NCBI RefSeq assembly: GCF_000378165.1 | Contig: NZ_KB899340.1 | Location: 48,914-112,913 of the forward strand | Source of the DNA: Saccharibacter floricola DSM 15669 | GTDB taxonomy: Bacteria; Pseudomonadota; Alphaproteobacteria; Acetobacterales; Acetobacteraceae | Length of the DNA: 64,000 bases | Direction of reading: 5' to 3' | Shown: in pieces, positions 46,035-56,081 of the stretch | How the letters are laid out: each line of letters begins with the position of its first letter | How positions within the stretch are numbered: the first letter of the stretch is position 1 | The notes under the pieces: generated by a model | Database searches by the model: none | Seen by the model: only the letters and a program-made list of their open reading frames with translations | Told to the model about the DNA's origin: nothing | Program-made: the position numbers and the translations under genes

Positions 46035-47369
46035 ATGACATCCCGGCATGACGGCACACCCCAAAGCGAATTTCGTGGTCGCGCTCGCACCGTGCTGCTC
46101 CGCCTACAGGAGCTGCACCCTAAGCTGATCGACCTCTCTTTAGGCCGGTTGGAGCAGCTTTTGGCACGTCTGGGCCATCCAGAACGCAAGCTGCCACCGG
46201 TGATCCATGTCGCAGGGACAAATGGCAAAGGCAGCACCTGCGCTAATCTCCGCGCCATTGCCGAACATGCCGGCTTGCGCGTGCATGTCATGACCAGCCC
46301 GCATTTGCTGGATGTCACAGAGCGTTTCCGTATTGCCGGAACGCTGGTAAGTGAAGACGCTCTCATTGAAACGCTTGAAGAGATTGAGCGCATCAATGAC
46401 GGCGCGCCTATCACGGTCTTTGAGGTGCTCACAGCCGCTGGCTTTCTGCTCTTCTCACGCCATCCTGCTGACCTCACCATTTTAGAAGTTGGGCTCGGTG
46501 GGCGCTATGATGCCACCAATGTCATTCCAACAGCACGAGCCTGCATCATCACCTCCGTAAGCCTTGACCATCAGGCATTTCTTGGAGATGACATCGCCCA
46601 GATTGCCCTTGAAAAAGCGGGAATTATCAAGCCAGAGGTTCCCGTCATTGTCGCCCCTCAAGAGCCAGATGCGCTGGAAGCGATCTCACTCTGCGCTCAG
46701 AACAACGATGCACCACTCTCTCTTTTGGGTGATGACATCACAGTTCAGCTCAGCAAAAACGGGCTCGCTTATCGTGATGAGCAAGGGGCACTCTCCCTTC
46801 CAGCACCGGCTCTTACCGGCCCGCATCAGGCGGAGAATGCTGGTTTAGCCATTGCTGCCCTACGCCGTTCTGGCCTTTCACTGCCCGATAGCGCCTATGA
46901 GGGCATTGCCCAAGCGCATTGGCCGGCGCGCCTTCAGCCTTTGCATGGCACACTCGCGGCCCTTCTGCCCGCCCATTGGACACTCACCCTCGATGGCGGC
47001 CATAATCCGGGAGCGGGACAAGCACTTGCGGCTTTTCTGAAAACCCAAAATGACCGACCACTGCACCTTATTATCGGCCTTAAAGATAGTAAGGATGTCA
47101 GCGGGTTCCTCCGCCCTCTTCTGCCACTAGCCCATACTGTTCACGCCGTCGCCGAGCCCGAGCAACATCTCGCCATGCCGGTGGACACCATCATAGAGGC
47201 AGCACAGTCTCTAGGGGTTAGCGCTCAAAGAGGCCCAACAGTGCGTGACGCCCTTTCCCACTTAGCCCGCAATGCCCAGCCCGACGCTGGCCCTGCCCGT
47301 GTGCTCATTTGTGGAAGCCTCTATCTGGCAGGCTGTGTGTTAGCCCAGGATGGCACCTCTCTACGCTAG
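46035..47369 (+). CDS. folC: Folylpolyglutamate/dihydrofolate synthase FolC
   Basis: FolC adds glutamate to dihydropteroate and lengthens folate polyglutamate chains. The 444-residue protein has the P-loop GTNGKGST (61-68), the following 'MTSPHLLDVTERFRI' and the Mur-ligase-like 'EVGLGGRYDATNV'. The C-terminal domain contains 'LDGGHNPGAGQALAAFL'. It is 24 bases after accD. dnaB follows about 50 bases downstream in the same direction. Confidence 0.96.
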   Translation: MTSRHDGTPQSEFRGRARTVLLRLQELHPKLIDLSLGRLEQLLARLGHPERKLPPVIHVAGTNGKGSTCANLRAIAEHAGLRVHVMTSPHLLDVTERFRIAGTLVSEDALIETLEEIERINDGAPITVFEVLTAAGFLLFSRHPADLTILEVGLGGRYDATNVIPTARACIITSVSLDHQAFLGDDIAQIALEKAGIIKPEVPVIVAPQEPDALEAISLCAQNNDAPLSLLGDDITVQLSKNGLAYRDEQGALSLPAPALTGPHQAENAGLAIAALRRSGLSLPDSAYEGIAQAHWPARLQPLHGTLAALLPAHWTLTLDGGHNPGAGQALAAFLKTQNDRPLHLIIGLKDSKDVSGFLRPLLPLAHTVHAVAEPEQHLAMPVDTIIEAAQSLGVSAQRGPTVRDALSHLARNAQPDAGPARVLICGSLYLAGCVLAQDGTSLR

Positions 47370-47420
47370 ACTTACAGACGGCCTTAATTGTCTGATCCTC
47401 CTGATACACTGAACCATCTC

Positions 47421-48923
47421 ATGAATATTGCCTCTCCGACCGATAATACGGATACGCCTCATACGTTAGAGTCCCTCCTACAGCGCACCCCTCCGGCCAA
47501 TGTGGCCGCTGAACAAGCCTTATTGGGGGCTATTCTCACCAATAATAAAGCCTATGAGCGGGTCTCCGACTTCCTTCAGCCATCGCATTTTTCAGACCAG
47601 ATTAATGGGCGGATTTACGAAGCGATTTCCCGCCGGATTGAACGTGGCCAGCTTGCCGACCCCGTCACCATGCGGGCCGAGTTTGAGCATACGGGCGTGC
47701 TGGATGAAGCAGGTGGGCCAATATATCTTGCCAAACTCATGAACGCGATGGTCGGCATTGTGAATGCGGGTGATTATGGCCGCGTTATTCATGATTGCTG
47801 GATTCGCCGCCAATTAATCGATATTGGCAGCGAGGTCGTTAATAATGCCTATGGCGCCCGCGTTGACCTTGATGGGGCGGATCAGATTTCCGCCTCGGAG
47901 GAAGCGCTCTTCCGTTTAGCGACCGATAAAGGCCAAGATGGCGGCTTTGTCACGTTTGAACACGCCATGGCTGAAGCGCTCAATACCGCCGCCCAAGCCT
48001 TTAACCGCACCGGTGATATTGTCGGCCTCACCTCGGGCTTGCGTGATTTTGATAAGAAAACGGGTGGCCTTCACCCTTCTGACTTGCTCATTCTTGCTGG
48101 TCGTCCAGCGATGGGGAAAACAGCACTGGCGACCAAAATCGCTTTTTCCGCAGCGCAGGCGCTCTTGCGTGAAGCCGAGGATAAAGGCGAAAAGCCCCGC
48201 GGCAGTGTCGCGATTTTCTCACTGGAAATGTCGTCTGAGCAGCTTGCTACGCGTATTCTGTCCGAGCAATCTGAAGTCCCGGGGGAGCGCATCCGTCGTG
48301 GGGACATTAACCAAAAAGACTTTGACCGTTTCGTCCGTGTCTCACGTGAATTGCAGCGTATGCCGCTCCATATTGACGATACACCAGCGATCTCACTATC
48401 AGCCATGCGCACACGCTGCCGCCGCCTTGCCCGCACCAAAGGACTAAGCTTGGTTGTGGTGGACTATCTCCAGCTCATGCGCCCCGCTATCGGCACCCGC
48501 CCGGATAGTCGTGTGTTGGAAATTTCCATGATTACCCAAGGGCTCAAGGCGATCGCCAAAGAGCTTGCTGTACCTGTCATCGCGCTGTCTCAGCTCTCTC
48601 GCCAAGTAGAATCCCGGGATGATAAACGCCCCATGCTGTCTGACTTGCGTGAATCTGGCTCTATTGAGCAGGACGCTGATGCGGTCATGTTTGTCTATCG
48701 TGATGAATATTACCTTCAGCAACGCCAACCAAAAGACAGCGCCTTTGAATCCACGGATAAATATCAGGCTGCTCTTGAAGACTGGCACCGTAAAATGGCG
48801 CTCGTTCATAATCAGGCAGAACTCATTTTGGAAAAACAACGTCACGGCCCAACCGGCACCATCCCGCTTTACTTTGAAGGCGAATTCACACGCTTTGGGA
48901 ACCTCGACCTCGATCACGAATAA
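47421..48923 (+). CDS. dnaB: Replicative DNA helicase DnaB
   Basis: DnaB is the hexameric 5'-3' helicase at the replication fork. The N-terminal domain (about residues 20-150) begins 'AAEQALLGAILTNN', and the RecA-like motor has Walker A GRPAMGKT (about 227-234), 'FSLEMSSEQLATRIL' and 'VVVDYLQLM'. C-terminal motifs 'SQLSRQVESRDDKRP' and 'DLRESGSIEQDADAVMF' are conserved. From ATG 47421 it has 500 residues; an in-frame TTG at 47388 is the alternative, and neither has a clear ribosome binding site. A terminator follows. Confidence 0.97.
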   Translation: MNIASPTDNTDTPHTLESLLQRTPPANVAAEQALLGAILTNNKAYERVSDFLQPSHFSDQINGRIYEAISRRIERGQLADPVTMRAEFEHTGVLDEAGGPIYLAKLMNAMVGIVNAGDYGRVIHDCWIRRQLIDIGSEVVNNAYGARVDLDGADQISASEEALFRLATDKGQDGGFVTFEHAMAEALNTAAQAFNRTGDIVGLTSGLRDFDKKTGGLHPSDLLILAGRPAMGKTALATKIAFSAAQALLREAEDKGEKPRGSVAIFSLEMSSEQLATRILSEQSEVPGERIRRGDINQKDFDRFVRVSRELQRMPLHIDDTPAISLSAMRTRCRRLARTKGLSLVVVDYLQLMRPAIGTRPDSRVLEISMITQGLKAIAKELAVPVIALSQLSRQVESRDDKRPMLSDLRESGSIEQDADAVMFVYRDEYYLQQRQPKDSAFESTDKYQAALEDWHRKMALVHNQAELILEKQRHGPTGTIPLYFEGEFTRFGNLDLDHE

Positions 48924-48932
48924 CAGCAGACA

Positions 48933-48963
48933 GCCCGGCCATCACTCATGGTCGGGCCCTCTT
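48933..48963 (+). terminator. Rho-independent terminator after dnaB
   Basis: GCCCGGCCAT (48933-48942) pairs with ATGGTCGGGC (48948-48957, one G-U) around a five-base loop, followed by CCTCTTT. Confidence 0.8.
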
Positions 48964-49712
48964 TACCTCTGGAGAGAGCCCCTTTCCCCCTAACGGCATA
49001 TATAATCAAACACCGAACATGGCAGCGGGCACCTCAGACGATCACCATCACGCCGTATCGTTTCCCCTGCCCCCGTCAGGGCCCCTCAATGACTCTTTCA
49101 ACCCTACCCGTCATTCAACAAGTACCACCCTATCCTGCGCTACATAATCTACGATCAAGTATCCAATCCCTGAGACCCCACATGGGCGTACCAACAGCAC
49201 CTCTCCAATAAGAGAGAAAACCGTCACACCACGATATGACCCATATTCCCTCTCGCCAGTCGAGCTTGGAGCATCACGGCCACAACAGACGACATCACGC
49301 GCTCACATATTCTTAGGATGTCATAACGATCACCCCAGAAAAACGACCTCGCCAGCCATATCTGCTCACACACTGACAGCAGCAAGAGAATCGGGGCGTG
49401 CTCTATGTTCAGCAGCATCAGATCGCCCCAATCATTAGAAAATGCGTTGACAACGCCAAACCCCTTTACGCCTCACGCGCGTACCTCTCGCAGCACACAT
49501 GCTCACCGCTCCATTGGGCTATTTTTCGTGCAATACCCTATCATGTGCTCCCTATGAGCGCCCCTTCTCACACGCTCCACCTCCACACACTATGGTGACT
49601 TTATGGCAACAGCAGCATCCTGATCGTTCAATGAAATGTTCCCCTTTTACAACAGAGCCGCTATAGGCAGGCCGCGCATCTGATATGCAAAATAAGGGGA
49701 ACACACGAGCCA
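48964..49712. other. Long intergenic region before TonB-dependent receptor 1
   Basis: I see no convincing gene in these 750 bases; the open frames lack ribosome binding sites and protein-like composition. Near the end GTTCCCCTT (about 49638) and AAGGGGAAC (about 49694) form an inverted repeat close to the receptor start, which could be a regulatory site. The base composition resembles that of the neighbours. Confidence 0.4.
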
Positions 49713-52061
49713 ATGGGTTCAGAAACGACGCGCTTGTCACAGCTCGGAATAAGCCTACTGGGTGGTATGATGGTGTCGCACGCCTCAGCTGCCCCTTCTC
49801 ACGCTCACGGGAATAGCAGCCCCCATAGCAGTGCCGTCCACCATCCGCATAAAAAACCACATGCCATGGTGAGCCATTCTGCCGAACATATTACGGTACA
49901 ATTTTCGCGTCGTTCCCGTAATGGTGGCGGTGGAATGATCCGCCAAGAGACAGCCCCGCACTCTGTCCAAACAGTGACAAAAGAATATATCGCCACACGG
50001 AGCCCGACCTCCACGCCGCTCGACCTTGTGCAGATGCTCCCCAGCATGAATGTCACACCCTCTGATACCTCGGGAATGAAAGGCGGGGCGATTGCTATTC
50101 GCGGCCTTACCGATGCGGATATGGGCCTGATGCTCAACGGGGCCCCAACGACCAACGTTAATTACCTCAATGAGGAAACAGACCCCGAAAATATTGAGAA
50201 TGTCTCCGTCACCCCTGGCAGCTCTGCGCTTGATATTCCCACCTCCTCCGCAGCCGCTGGGGTGATGAATGTTACCCAGCGTGACCCGTCTAAAAAACGC
50301 GGTGGGATGGTCGATTTCTCCTACGGAACAAACAATCTCTCACGCGAATTTATTCGTTTTGATAGCGGTGAGATTGGTCATTCCGGCATTCGTACCTTCG
50401 CGTCCTTCTCGCACGCTCATGCACGGAGCTGGATGGGCGCCGGCACAAGCGACCGTAAACATATTGATTTCGGCCTGCGCAAAGACTGGAATAATGGTTC
50501 AACCTTCAGCATCCACACCTCGTGGAACAATGAAGTGATGCCCATTGATAATTATCCAACAGAAGAGCAGTTCAAGCTCAACAAACATACGGGCATCGGC
50601 TGGAACCATTCGGATCGCTACACCAACCTTGGTGGAAGCAACAATTACTGGCGGGCCAGCACTAACTCATGGAACCAGCTTTTTGTTACCGCCCCCCTTC
50701 ATGCCGTTATCACACCGAAAATCTCCTTTGACCTCACCCCTTATCTCAGCTTCGGCCAAGGATGGACAGCCAATGGCCCCAGCAGCTCTCTGGCTGGAAC
50801 GGGCGATCAAGCGGTGTATTATAGCAATGGCACCCAAGTGGCAGAAGGGCAGCAGCTGACCAGCTATTTTCAGCAAAATCAGAACCGCGTAGCCGGGGCC
50901 ATTGCCAAGTTCAATGTGGATTGGGACCGCCATAACCGCTTCACCGCAGGTTATTGGTATGAAAACAACATTTCTGAAGTTGGCTTCCCCACCAGTACGA
51001 CGGACAGCTCCGGCGGTGCCGTCAGCCCCAACCGTGGGGACAACCAAACCTTTGTGAAGCAAAACGGCCAACTGCTCCGCAATACCAGCACGGTAGATGC
51101 AGGGTATGAGATTCATGGGTTGTTTGTGCAGAATAGCTCCCATTATCTGCATAATCGCCTAACGGTCATCACGGGTCTGAAATTTATTATGACCAATTAT
51201 TGGTATAATACCACGGCCCCGGGAACAGCGCATCATTTAGGCAAAAATGACACGTCACCGATGCCTCAACTCTCCATCGGGTACAAAATTGACGAGCATA
51301 ATCAGATCTATGTGAATGCCGAGGGAGACTTCCGCCAGCCTACCCCGTCTGACCTCGTTGCTAGTGGCCCACAACTGCCCAAAAACCAATATTCCATCAA
51401 AGAAGAGCTCGGTTACCGCTACAATAACCGCTACTTCATGATTGATGCGTCGTTCTTCAACTACAACATCACCAACCGCTTAGTGACCACCTATCTCGGG
51501 GGTGGGGTAAGCAATACCATCAATGCAGGGAACCAAACTTCACGCGGGTTTGACTTCCTCATTGCCGGTAAGTCCTACCATCATTTCAGCCCCTATGCGT
51601 CAGTTGAGTATCTACACTCCACAATTGACACAAACGTGGCGTACCAGTCCGCAGGCTACCTCCCCACGAAAGGGAAACAGGCACCGCTGGCCCCTCATGT
51701 GATGGCTAATGTTGGCCTCACCTATGATGATAGCCATTTCTTCGGTAATTTTGGCCTCCATTATGCAGGCCCACAGTCCGTTACGCTGGTTGGCGACCAA
51801 CGGATGCCAGGGTACATCACCAACAACCTCTCCATTGGGTACCATTTCCCGGCTTTCCTCTTTGCCAAAAGCCCTACCTTCAAGTTGAACTTTACCAACT
51901 TAACAGGGGCTAAAGTGCGTAGCGGTGCCAATGGTATTCAGCTCAACCGCCATGCAGTCGCCCTCACAAACGGTCATGCAGGCCCTGCTGCTGGCTCTGG
52001 CGCACTCTTCTACGCTGTGCCACGCTTTACCGTTACGGGAACAGTGTCAACGTCCTTCTAA
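49713..52061 (+). CDS. TonB-dependent outer-membrane receptor 1
   Basis: The 782-residue protein has a signal peptide (to about residue 26) followed by a histidine-rich segment (about residues 27-58: many His with Pro, Ser and Lys). The plug domain includes 'VQTVTKEYIATRSPTSTP' and 'AIAIRGLTDADMGLMLNG'. The barrel ends in the aromatic-terminated 'RFTVTGTVSTSF'. Ligand (iron chelate, metal or vitamin) is unknown; the histidine stretch suggests a metal-related role. AAGGGGA lies upstream of the start at an unusually long distance. Its own terminator follows. Confidence 0.88.
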   Translation: MGSETTRLSQLGISLLGGMMVSHASAAPSHAHGNSSPHSSAVHHPHKKPHAMVSHSAEHITVQFSRRSRNGGGGMIRQETAPHSVQTVTKEYIATRSPTSTPLDLVQMLPSMNVTPSDTSGMKGGAIAIRGLTDADMGLMLNGAPTTNVNYLNEETDPENIENVSVTPGSSALDIPTSSAAAGVMNVTQRDPSKKRGGMVDFSYGTNNLSREFIRFDSGEIGHSGIRTFASFSHAHARSWMGAGTSDRKHIDFGLRKDWNNGSTFSIHTSWNNEVMPIDNYPTEEQFKLNKHTGIGWNHSDRYTNLGGSNNYWRASTNSWNQLFVTAPLHAVITPKISFDLTPYLSFGQGWTANGPSSSLAGTGDQAVYYSNGTQVAEGQQLTSYFQQNQNRVAGAIAKFNVDWDRHNRFTAGYWYENNISEVGFPTSTTDSSGGAVSPNRGDNQTFVKQNGQLLRNTSTVDAGYEIHGLFVQNSSHYLHNRLTVITGLKFIMTNYWYNTTAPGTAHHLGKNDTSPMPQLSIGYKIDEHNQIYVNAEGDFRQPTPSDLVASGPQLPKNQYSIKEELGYRYNNRYFMIDASFFNYNITNRLVTTYLGGGVSNTINAGNQTSRGFDFLIAGKSYHHFSPYASVEYLHSTIDTNVAYQSAGYLPTKGKQAPLAPHVMANVGLTYDDSHFFGNFGLHYAGPQSVTLVGDQRMPGYITNNLSIGYHFPAFLFAKSPTFKLNFTNLTGAKVRSGANGIQLNRHAVALTNGHAGPAAGSGALFYAVPRFTVTGTVSTSF

Positions 52062-52093
52062 AAAAGAAGCTCCATTGATACGCCTATGAAAAC

Positions 52094-52126
52094 CCCTCCA
52101 TGAGCCCTGTTCATGGAGGGTTTTTT
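52094..52126 (+). terminator. Rho-independent terminator after TonB receptor 1
   Basis: CCCTCCATGA (52094-52103) pairs perfectly with TCATGGAGGG (52111-52120), followed by six T. Confidence 0.95.
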
Positions 52127-52166
52127 ACACGTCACGCATCACTTTCAACAAAACGACACCACAACA

Positions 52167-52478
52167 TCACATGAGGGATGCTTTAAGCTCCCGTGCGAGC
52201 TGAATATTCTTTTCTCTCGTTGTGCCAGCAACAAAGAAGAGATCAATCAATGTCCAAATACCAAAACCGCCAAGAGTCAGGAGCTTAACAATACCGAGGC
52301 CCACATCCCCCATATAAAAACGATCAACTCCCCAAGACCCTAAAAAGGCGCTTAAACCAAACGTTACAACAGGGTTTCTGATACGTTCGACAAGAAGGTT
52401 CACATATCGCTCTCTGTCGTTTTCTGATACAGAGTGAATAATACTTTGGAGCTCTAGTAAGTAAATTTTCTGCTTCAT
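52167..52478 (-). CDS. TM2-domain membrane protein
   Basis: From ATG 52478 this is a 103-residue protein. The TM2 domain (about residues 38-84) has two hydrophobic segments joined by the conserved 'GVDRFYMGDVGLGIVKLLT' turn, the family hallmark. The N-terminal 35 residues are helical and charged. GAGGGG nine bases upstream supports this start over the upstream in-frame ATG at 52511. TM2 proteins have no agreed function. It lies between two terminators. Confidence 0.85.
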   Translation of the reverse strand: MKQKIYLLELQSIIHSVSENDRERYVNLLVERIRNPVVTFGLSAFLGSWGVDRFYMGDVGLGIVKLLTLGGFGIWTLIDLFFVAGTTREKNIQLARELKASLM

Positions 52479-52542
52479 TAAACACATCCCCTCATTACAT
52501 TGATACATCAAAATAATAGAGTATACTATATGTCATAATAAC

Positions 52543-52572
52543 AAAACCCTCCATAAGATATACTTATGAAGG
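52543..52572 (-). terminator. Terminator after the DMT transporter gene
   Basis: On the minus strand CCTTCATAAG pairs with CTTATGGAGG (52572-52563 and 52557-52548; one G-U pair), followed by a G and TTTTG. Confidence 0.75.
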
Positions 52573-52584
52573 GGGAGGCATCCA

Positions 52585-53565
52585 TTAAGGATTTTTCATC
52601 GGTGGGGGCGGACCAAACCGGTAACGTCGCCACCATTCTCTCAACAGCATATGTTCATAACGGATCTTTTGACAGACCCAGTTCACTAGCCCAGAGGATG
52701 TTACAACAATAATACCGACAATATCCCATCCATCTAACGGTTGATGGAAGATGAGATAACTAAAAGCCACTACCCAGATCATCTGGCTATATTGAGGCAA
52801 AGCCACGCGGTTTGCTGGTGTCACTGCCGTTGCCAACATCATGAAAAGCTGGCCCAAAGCAGCCAGAAAGCCATACCCAAAAAGCAGCGACCATACCGCC
52901 CACCCATGAGGGAAATGGGCATGCACGGCCATCAAAATACTATCGCCGACTAGAGGGCCAATCAAACTTGGCGCAAACAATGCCAAACGCGATGTCTGTG
53001 TACCCGCAAAACGATAGGCAATGACGCTAATGGCACTCGTCAAAGCTGAAATAACAGCACATAAATGCCCCAGATGCAGCGCATGAGCCCCAGGACGCAG
53101 CACAATAAGCACCCCCAAGAACCCCAAACCGACTGATACCCATGTGATCACACTCACAGCCTCTTTAAGAGCAACGACAGAGATGATCGTTACAAAGAAA
53201 GGCATCAAGAACATCAGTGAAAGCGCTTCTGGCATCGGCAAGAGCATAAAGGCCATGACAGAGGACGCCGTAGCTGCAAAAACCGACACAGCCCGCAAAA
53301 GCCACATCCACGGATGAGACGTGCGAAACATCACACTATAGGATTCACCTTTTTGGCGGATAAAGGGCAAAATCAAAATACCAAAAACACCGCCAAAAAA
53401 AGCCACCTCAAACGGGTCTACCCGCCCGGCGAGGCCTTTAGAGCATGCATCACTGATAGAGAAGAACGCATAACCTGCTAATGCCAGCACAATACCGGAA
53501 TGAAGCGCGCGCATAAGCCGATGTCTGCGTGGGAGGGTTGGAGAAGTTTGAGGGAGAGGCATCAT
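52585..53565 (-). CDS. EamA-family (DMT) transporter
   Basis: This is an inner-membrane drug/metabolite transporter of the EamA type. The 326-residue protein has about ten hydrophobic segments in two repeats, with 'MPEALSLMFLMPFFVTIISVVALKE' spread over the end of the first repeat (a family hallmark) and 'TPANRVALPQYSQMIWVVAFSYLIFHQPLD' in the second. The cytoplasmic C-terminus is basic and proline-rich. The substrate is unknown. It ends in a terminator and is downstream of, and codirectional with, TonB receptor 2. Confidence 0.9.
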   Translation of the reverse strand: MMPLPQTSPTLPRRHRLMRALHSGIVLALAGYAFFSISDACSKGLAGRVDPFEVAFFGGVFGILILPFIRQKGESYSVMFRTSHPWMWLLRAVSVFAATASSVMAFMLLPMPEALSLMFLMPFFVTIISVVALKEAVSVITWVSVGLGFLGVLIVLRPGAHALHLGHLCAVISALTSAISVIAYRFAGTQTSRLALFAPSLIGPLVGDSILMAVHAHFPHGWAVWSLLFGYGFLAALGQLFMMLATAVTPANRVALPQYSQMIWVVAFSYLIFHQPLDGWDIVGIIVVTSSGLVNWVCQKIRYEHMLLREWWRRYRFGPPPPMKNP

Positions 53566-53664
53566 GTCTTTATTGTCTTATGAGGAGGATGGATCTCCCC
53601 CTCAATTTTCGGCCGTACTTAAGACATCTTTTTTGCACCCCGGTCAATCATAAAGACGTGCATA

Positions 53665-55806
53665 TCAGAATTGATAAGAGACCCCTCCCATCACTGTACG
53701 ACGCAACCCATATTGGGGCGCCCCTACGCCAATGCCCGTGCCATCACGCAACTCGTAATGGCGGTCAAAAAGATTGACCACATCAAGGCGAAAACGCATC
53801 ACCCCACCGCCCATCCAAAGCGGCGTTTTAACCGACTGTACCGCGCTGAGGTTAAAGGTGACATATTGCGGAACCGTCGCCCCATTAGGCGTTGTGGCGC
53901 TGTCCTTACGCAAACCGCTGCCATAAACCATACTCCCTGAAAGCTGGAGCGGATGCGTTGTGCGATGGAAGAAACGATAGGCCGCCCCTGCCGAAGCCGT
54001 CCAGCGCTGGTCATGATCCAGATGCACCCATTGTTTCCGCATCGTTGCGAGGTCGTCAGGGTCAAAGTTCCATTGCGCGGAATTGACGTCTTTACCCATA
54101 GCGCGTGACCAGGCGAAATTCCCGTAAAGTGTTAGCGGGCCATTTGTATAATCGGTGGTGAACTCATAGCCATGCACCTTCCCTTTCCGGTAATTATAGG
54201 AAGCCAACATCACCGGGGCCCCAAACTGCCCTTCATCAAGTAAATTCTTCGCCCGCTTTAAATAGGCATCAACACCAACATGCCAACCGGGCAAGAGCTT
54301 TTGCATAAAGCCTACATCGTAATAATTATCTCGCTCAGCCTTCACGGCACTATTGCCAAAATTAGCCGGTGCGGCTGATGTATTGGCAAATTTATACAGC
54401 GACGAACTCCCTAAATTTTCAAAAGGAGGGGGTGTGAGATAACGTGCATACCCGATATGGAAGCGTCCACCCTTCCACGGTGTCCACACTAACGTGATCC
54501 GTGGGCTAAGCTGGTGCGCATGGGTGTATTGCTCCACCCCATCAAAGCGAAGCCCGCCATTGAGCGTCAGGCTGGGGGTTATCCGCCATTCATCCTGAAG
54601 ATAGGCCCCATAAAGTGCTCCACTTTTGCCTGACCCATCATGGATACGCTCGGGCGTAGAGCCAACCTGCCCCTCTGTAACGGGATAAACAAGGGAATCC
54701 GTTTTGTTAATAACGCGTTCCCCATAGGCCTGAAAGCCAGCACGTAACGTGTGGTTCTTGGCAATTTTCCACGTCGTGTCATTTTGCATACCCGATGAAA
54801 AAACCGACCGCGCGGCGCGCTGCGCAATGCCATTATAGACAAGGTCTCCCACCTCATCAGGCGAATAACGCAATGAGCTGTACCGTAAAATCGCCGAGGT
54901 TTGCATGCTGAAATTGTCATGATTTTCCTGCCAAGACAGCATGGCAAAATCCGTCAATTCCTGCTGCCGCTCATCAAGGCGACTACTATCCACGTTCGCG
55001 GCCTGAGCCGAGGGCCCTTGGTTTTTAAAAAGCGGTGTCGCGAATTGGCGTTGTTGGCCGGGATTGTTCGGTAATTGATACCACCCATTAGCCACACCTG
55101 CTGTAAGACTAAGACGTGTTTGCGGCCTAACCGTATAACGCAGATGCGCCATCATATGATATTGTGTGCTCAAATCATGCAACGCATTATAGCTCGGTGT
55201 GGGGTTTTCAATCCCCACCCGATTATGCACAGCATCGGCGGTTATAAAGCCGTCCCATTTCCCCCAATGGCCGCCATATTGCACGGAAGGCTGCCCATAA
55301 TCGCGAGACCCACCATAGACCGATAAGATCCCACCTTTATCGGTAAAGCCATTCTTGGTGGTGATGTCGATCACCCCCGCTTGACGAAATCCATATTGGG
55401 CAGGGAGCACGCCTGTGGTGAGACTGAGGTCATGAGCAAAACGGTTCAACAGAACTTGGGAAAAAACGCTCATACCTTCCGGCAACGCGACCCCATCAAG
55501 GCGATATTGCACATTATCATGATCACCGCGGATATGGAGCTGCCCATAGCTATCTTGTGCCACACCGGGTGCTTGGAGAAGAAGGCTATTCATCCCCGCA
55601 TTGTCACCACCCGGGTTCGCCTCAATCGCTTGGCGGCTAAAATGCGTTTGTGTCGCACCAATAAAAGGCTGAAGCGCTTCTCGTGCTTGATCCAACCGTT
55701 TCGCGGTCACGCGGATATTTTCAACATCATCGGCCCAGGCGCTGCTAACCCCTCCTAAAAGACACACCCCGATAAGCGACCAATGCCCTATTCTCCCGAC
55801 TTTCAT
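53665..55806 (-). CDS. TonB-dependent outer-membrane receptor 2
   Basis: From ATG 55806 the 713-residue protein has a signal peptide ending A-W-A, a TonB-box-like 'ENIRVTAKRLDQ' and a plug with 'YGQLHIRGDHDNVQYRLDGVALPEGM'. The barrel carries the conserved C-terminal region 'VDVVNLFDRHYELRDGTGIGVG' (residue order of the family) and a terminal strand 'GGVSYQF'. The frame runs on upstream to 55890, but that adds 28 residues before the signal peptide; AAGG close to ATG 55806 supports the shorter form. A palindrome lies about 70 bases upstream. Confidence 0.9.
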   Translation of the reverse strand: MKVGRIGHWSLIGVCLLGGVSSAWADDVENIRVTAKRLDQAREALQPFIGATQTHFSRQAIEANPGGDNAGMNSLLLQAPGVAQDSYGQLHIRGDHDNVQYRLDGVALPEGMSVFSQVLLNRFAHDLSLTTGVLPAQYGFRQAGVIDITTKNGFTDKGGILSVYGGSRDYGQPSVQYGGHWGKWDGFITADAVHNRVGIENPTPSYNALHDLSTQYHMMAHLRYTVRPQTRLSLTAGVANGWYQLPNNPGQQRQFATPLFKNQGPSAQAANVDSSRLDERQQELTDFAMLSWQENHDNFSMQTSAILRYSSLRYSPDEVGDLVYNGIAQRAARSVFSSGMQNDTTWKIAKNHTLRAGFQAYGERVINKTDSLVYPVTEGQVGSTPERIHDGSGKSGALYGAYLQDEWRITPSLTLNGGLRFDGVEQYTHAHQLSPRITLVWTPWKGGRFHIGYARYLTPPPFENLGSSSLYKFANTSAAPANFGNSAVKAERDNYYDVGFMQKLLPGWHVGVDAYLKRAKNLLDEGQFGAPVMLASYNYRKGKVHGYEFTTDYTNGPLTLYGNFAWSRAMGKDVNSAQWNFDPDDLATMRKQWVHLDHDQRWTASAGAAYRFFHRTTHPLQLSGSMVYGSGLRKDSATTPNGATVPQYVTFNLSAVQSVKTPLWMGGGVMRFRLDVVNLFDRHYELRDGTGIGVGAPQYGLRRTVMGGVSYQF

Positions 55807-55874
55807 ACCCTTATCTGCCCTGTCTTTGTCAGGCTCACGCCACGACGTCCTCATAAGATACAGACGGAACATTA

Positions 55875-55889
55875 TGTTATAATATAACA
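55875..55889. promoter_or_regulatory. Palindrome upstream of TonB receptor 2
   Basis: TGTTATA-A-TATAACA is a perfect 7+1+7 palindrome, centred about 75 bases upstream of the receptor start. It could be a repressor operator of unknown factor; it does not fit the usual Fur box. Confidence 0.55.
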
Positions 55890-55990
55890 AATTGGAAGCG
55901 CTGATTTTATTTCTTTTCCGATATGGGATTGTCTAAATCATGCTATGAACGCTCATCATGCATTAATTTATTTCTGAATGAGAGCCTCTC

Positions 55991-56081
55991 TATGATCATT
56001 AGTATTGACCTAGGCACCACCAACTCTCTGGTTTCTTATTGGGCAGATGGTCAAGCTCACCTCATTCCTAATGCACTTTAG
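55991..56081 (+). pseudogene. Hsp70 (HscC-like) N-terminal remnant with frameshift
   Basis: ATG 55991 opens with the Hsp70 phosphate-binding signature '[17 protein letters not shown]' (17 codons). At the four G (56040-56043) one extra base shifts the frame; reading one base on continues the family text 'ADGQAHLIPNAL' up to a TAG at 56079-56081. HscC proteins start exactly this way. Beyond this point nothing more is recognisable, so the gene was truncated as well as frameshifted. It is distinct from dnaK at 1.2-3.1 kb, whose second signature residues differ (N-S-C-V-A-V). Confidence 0.85.
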
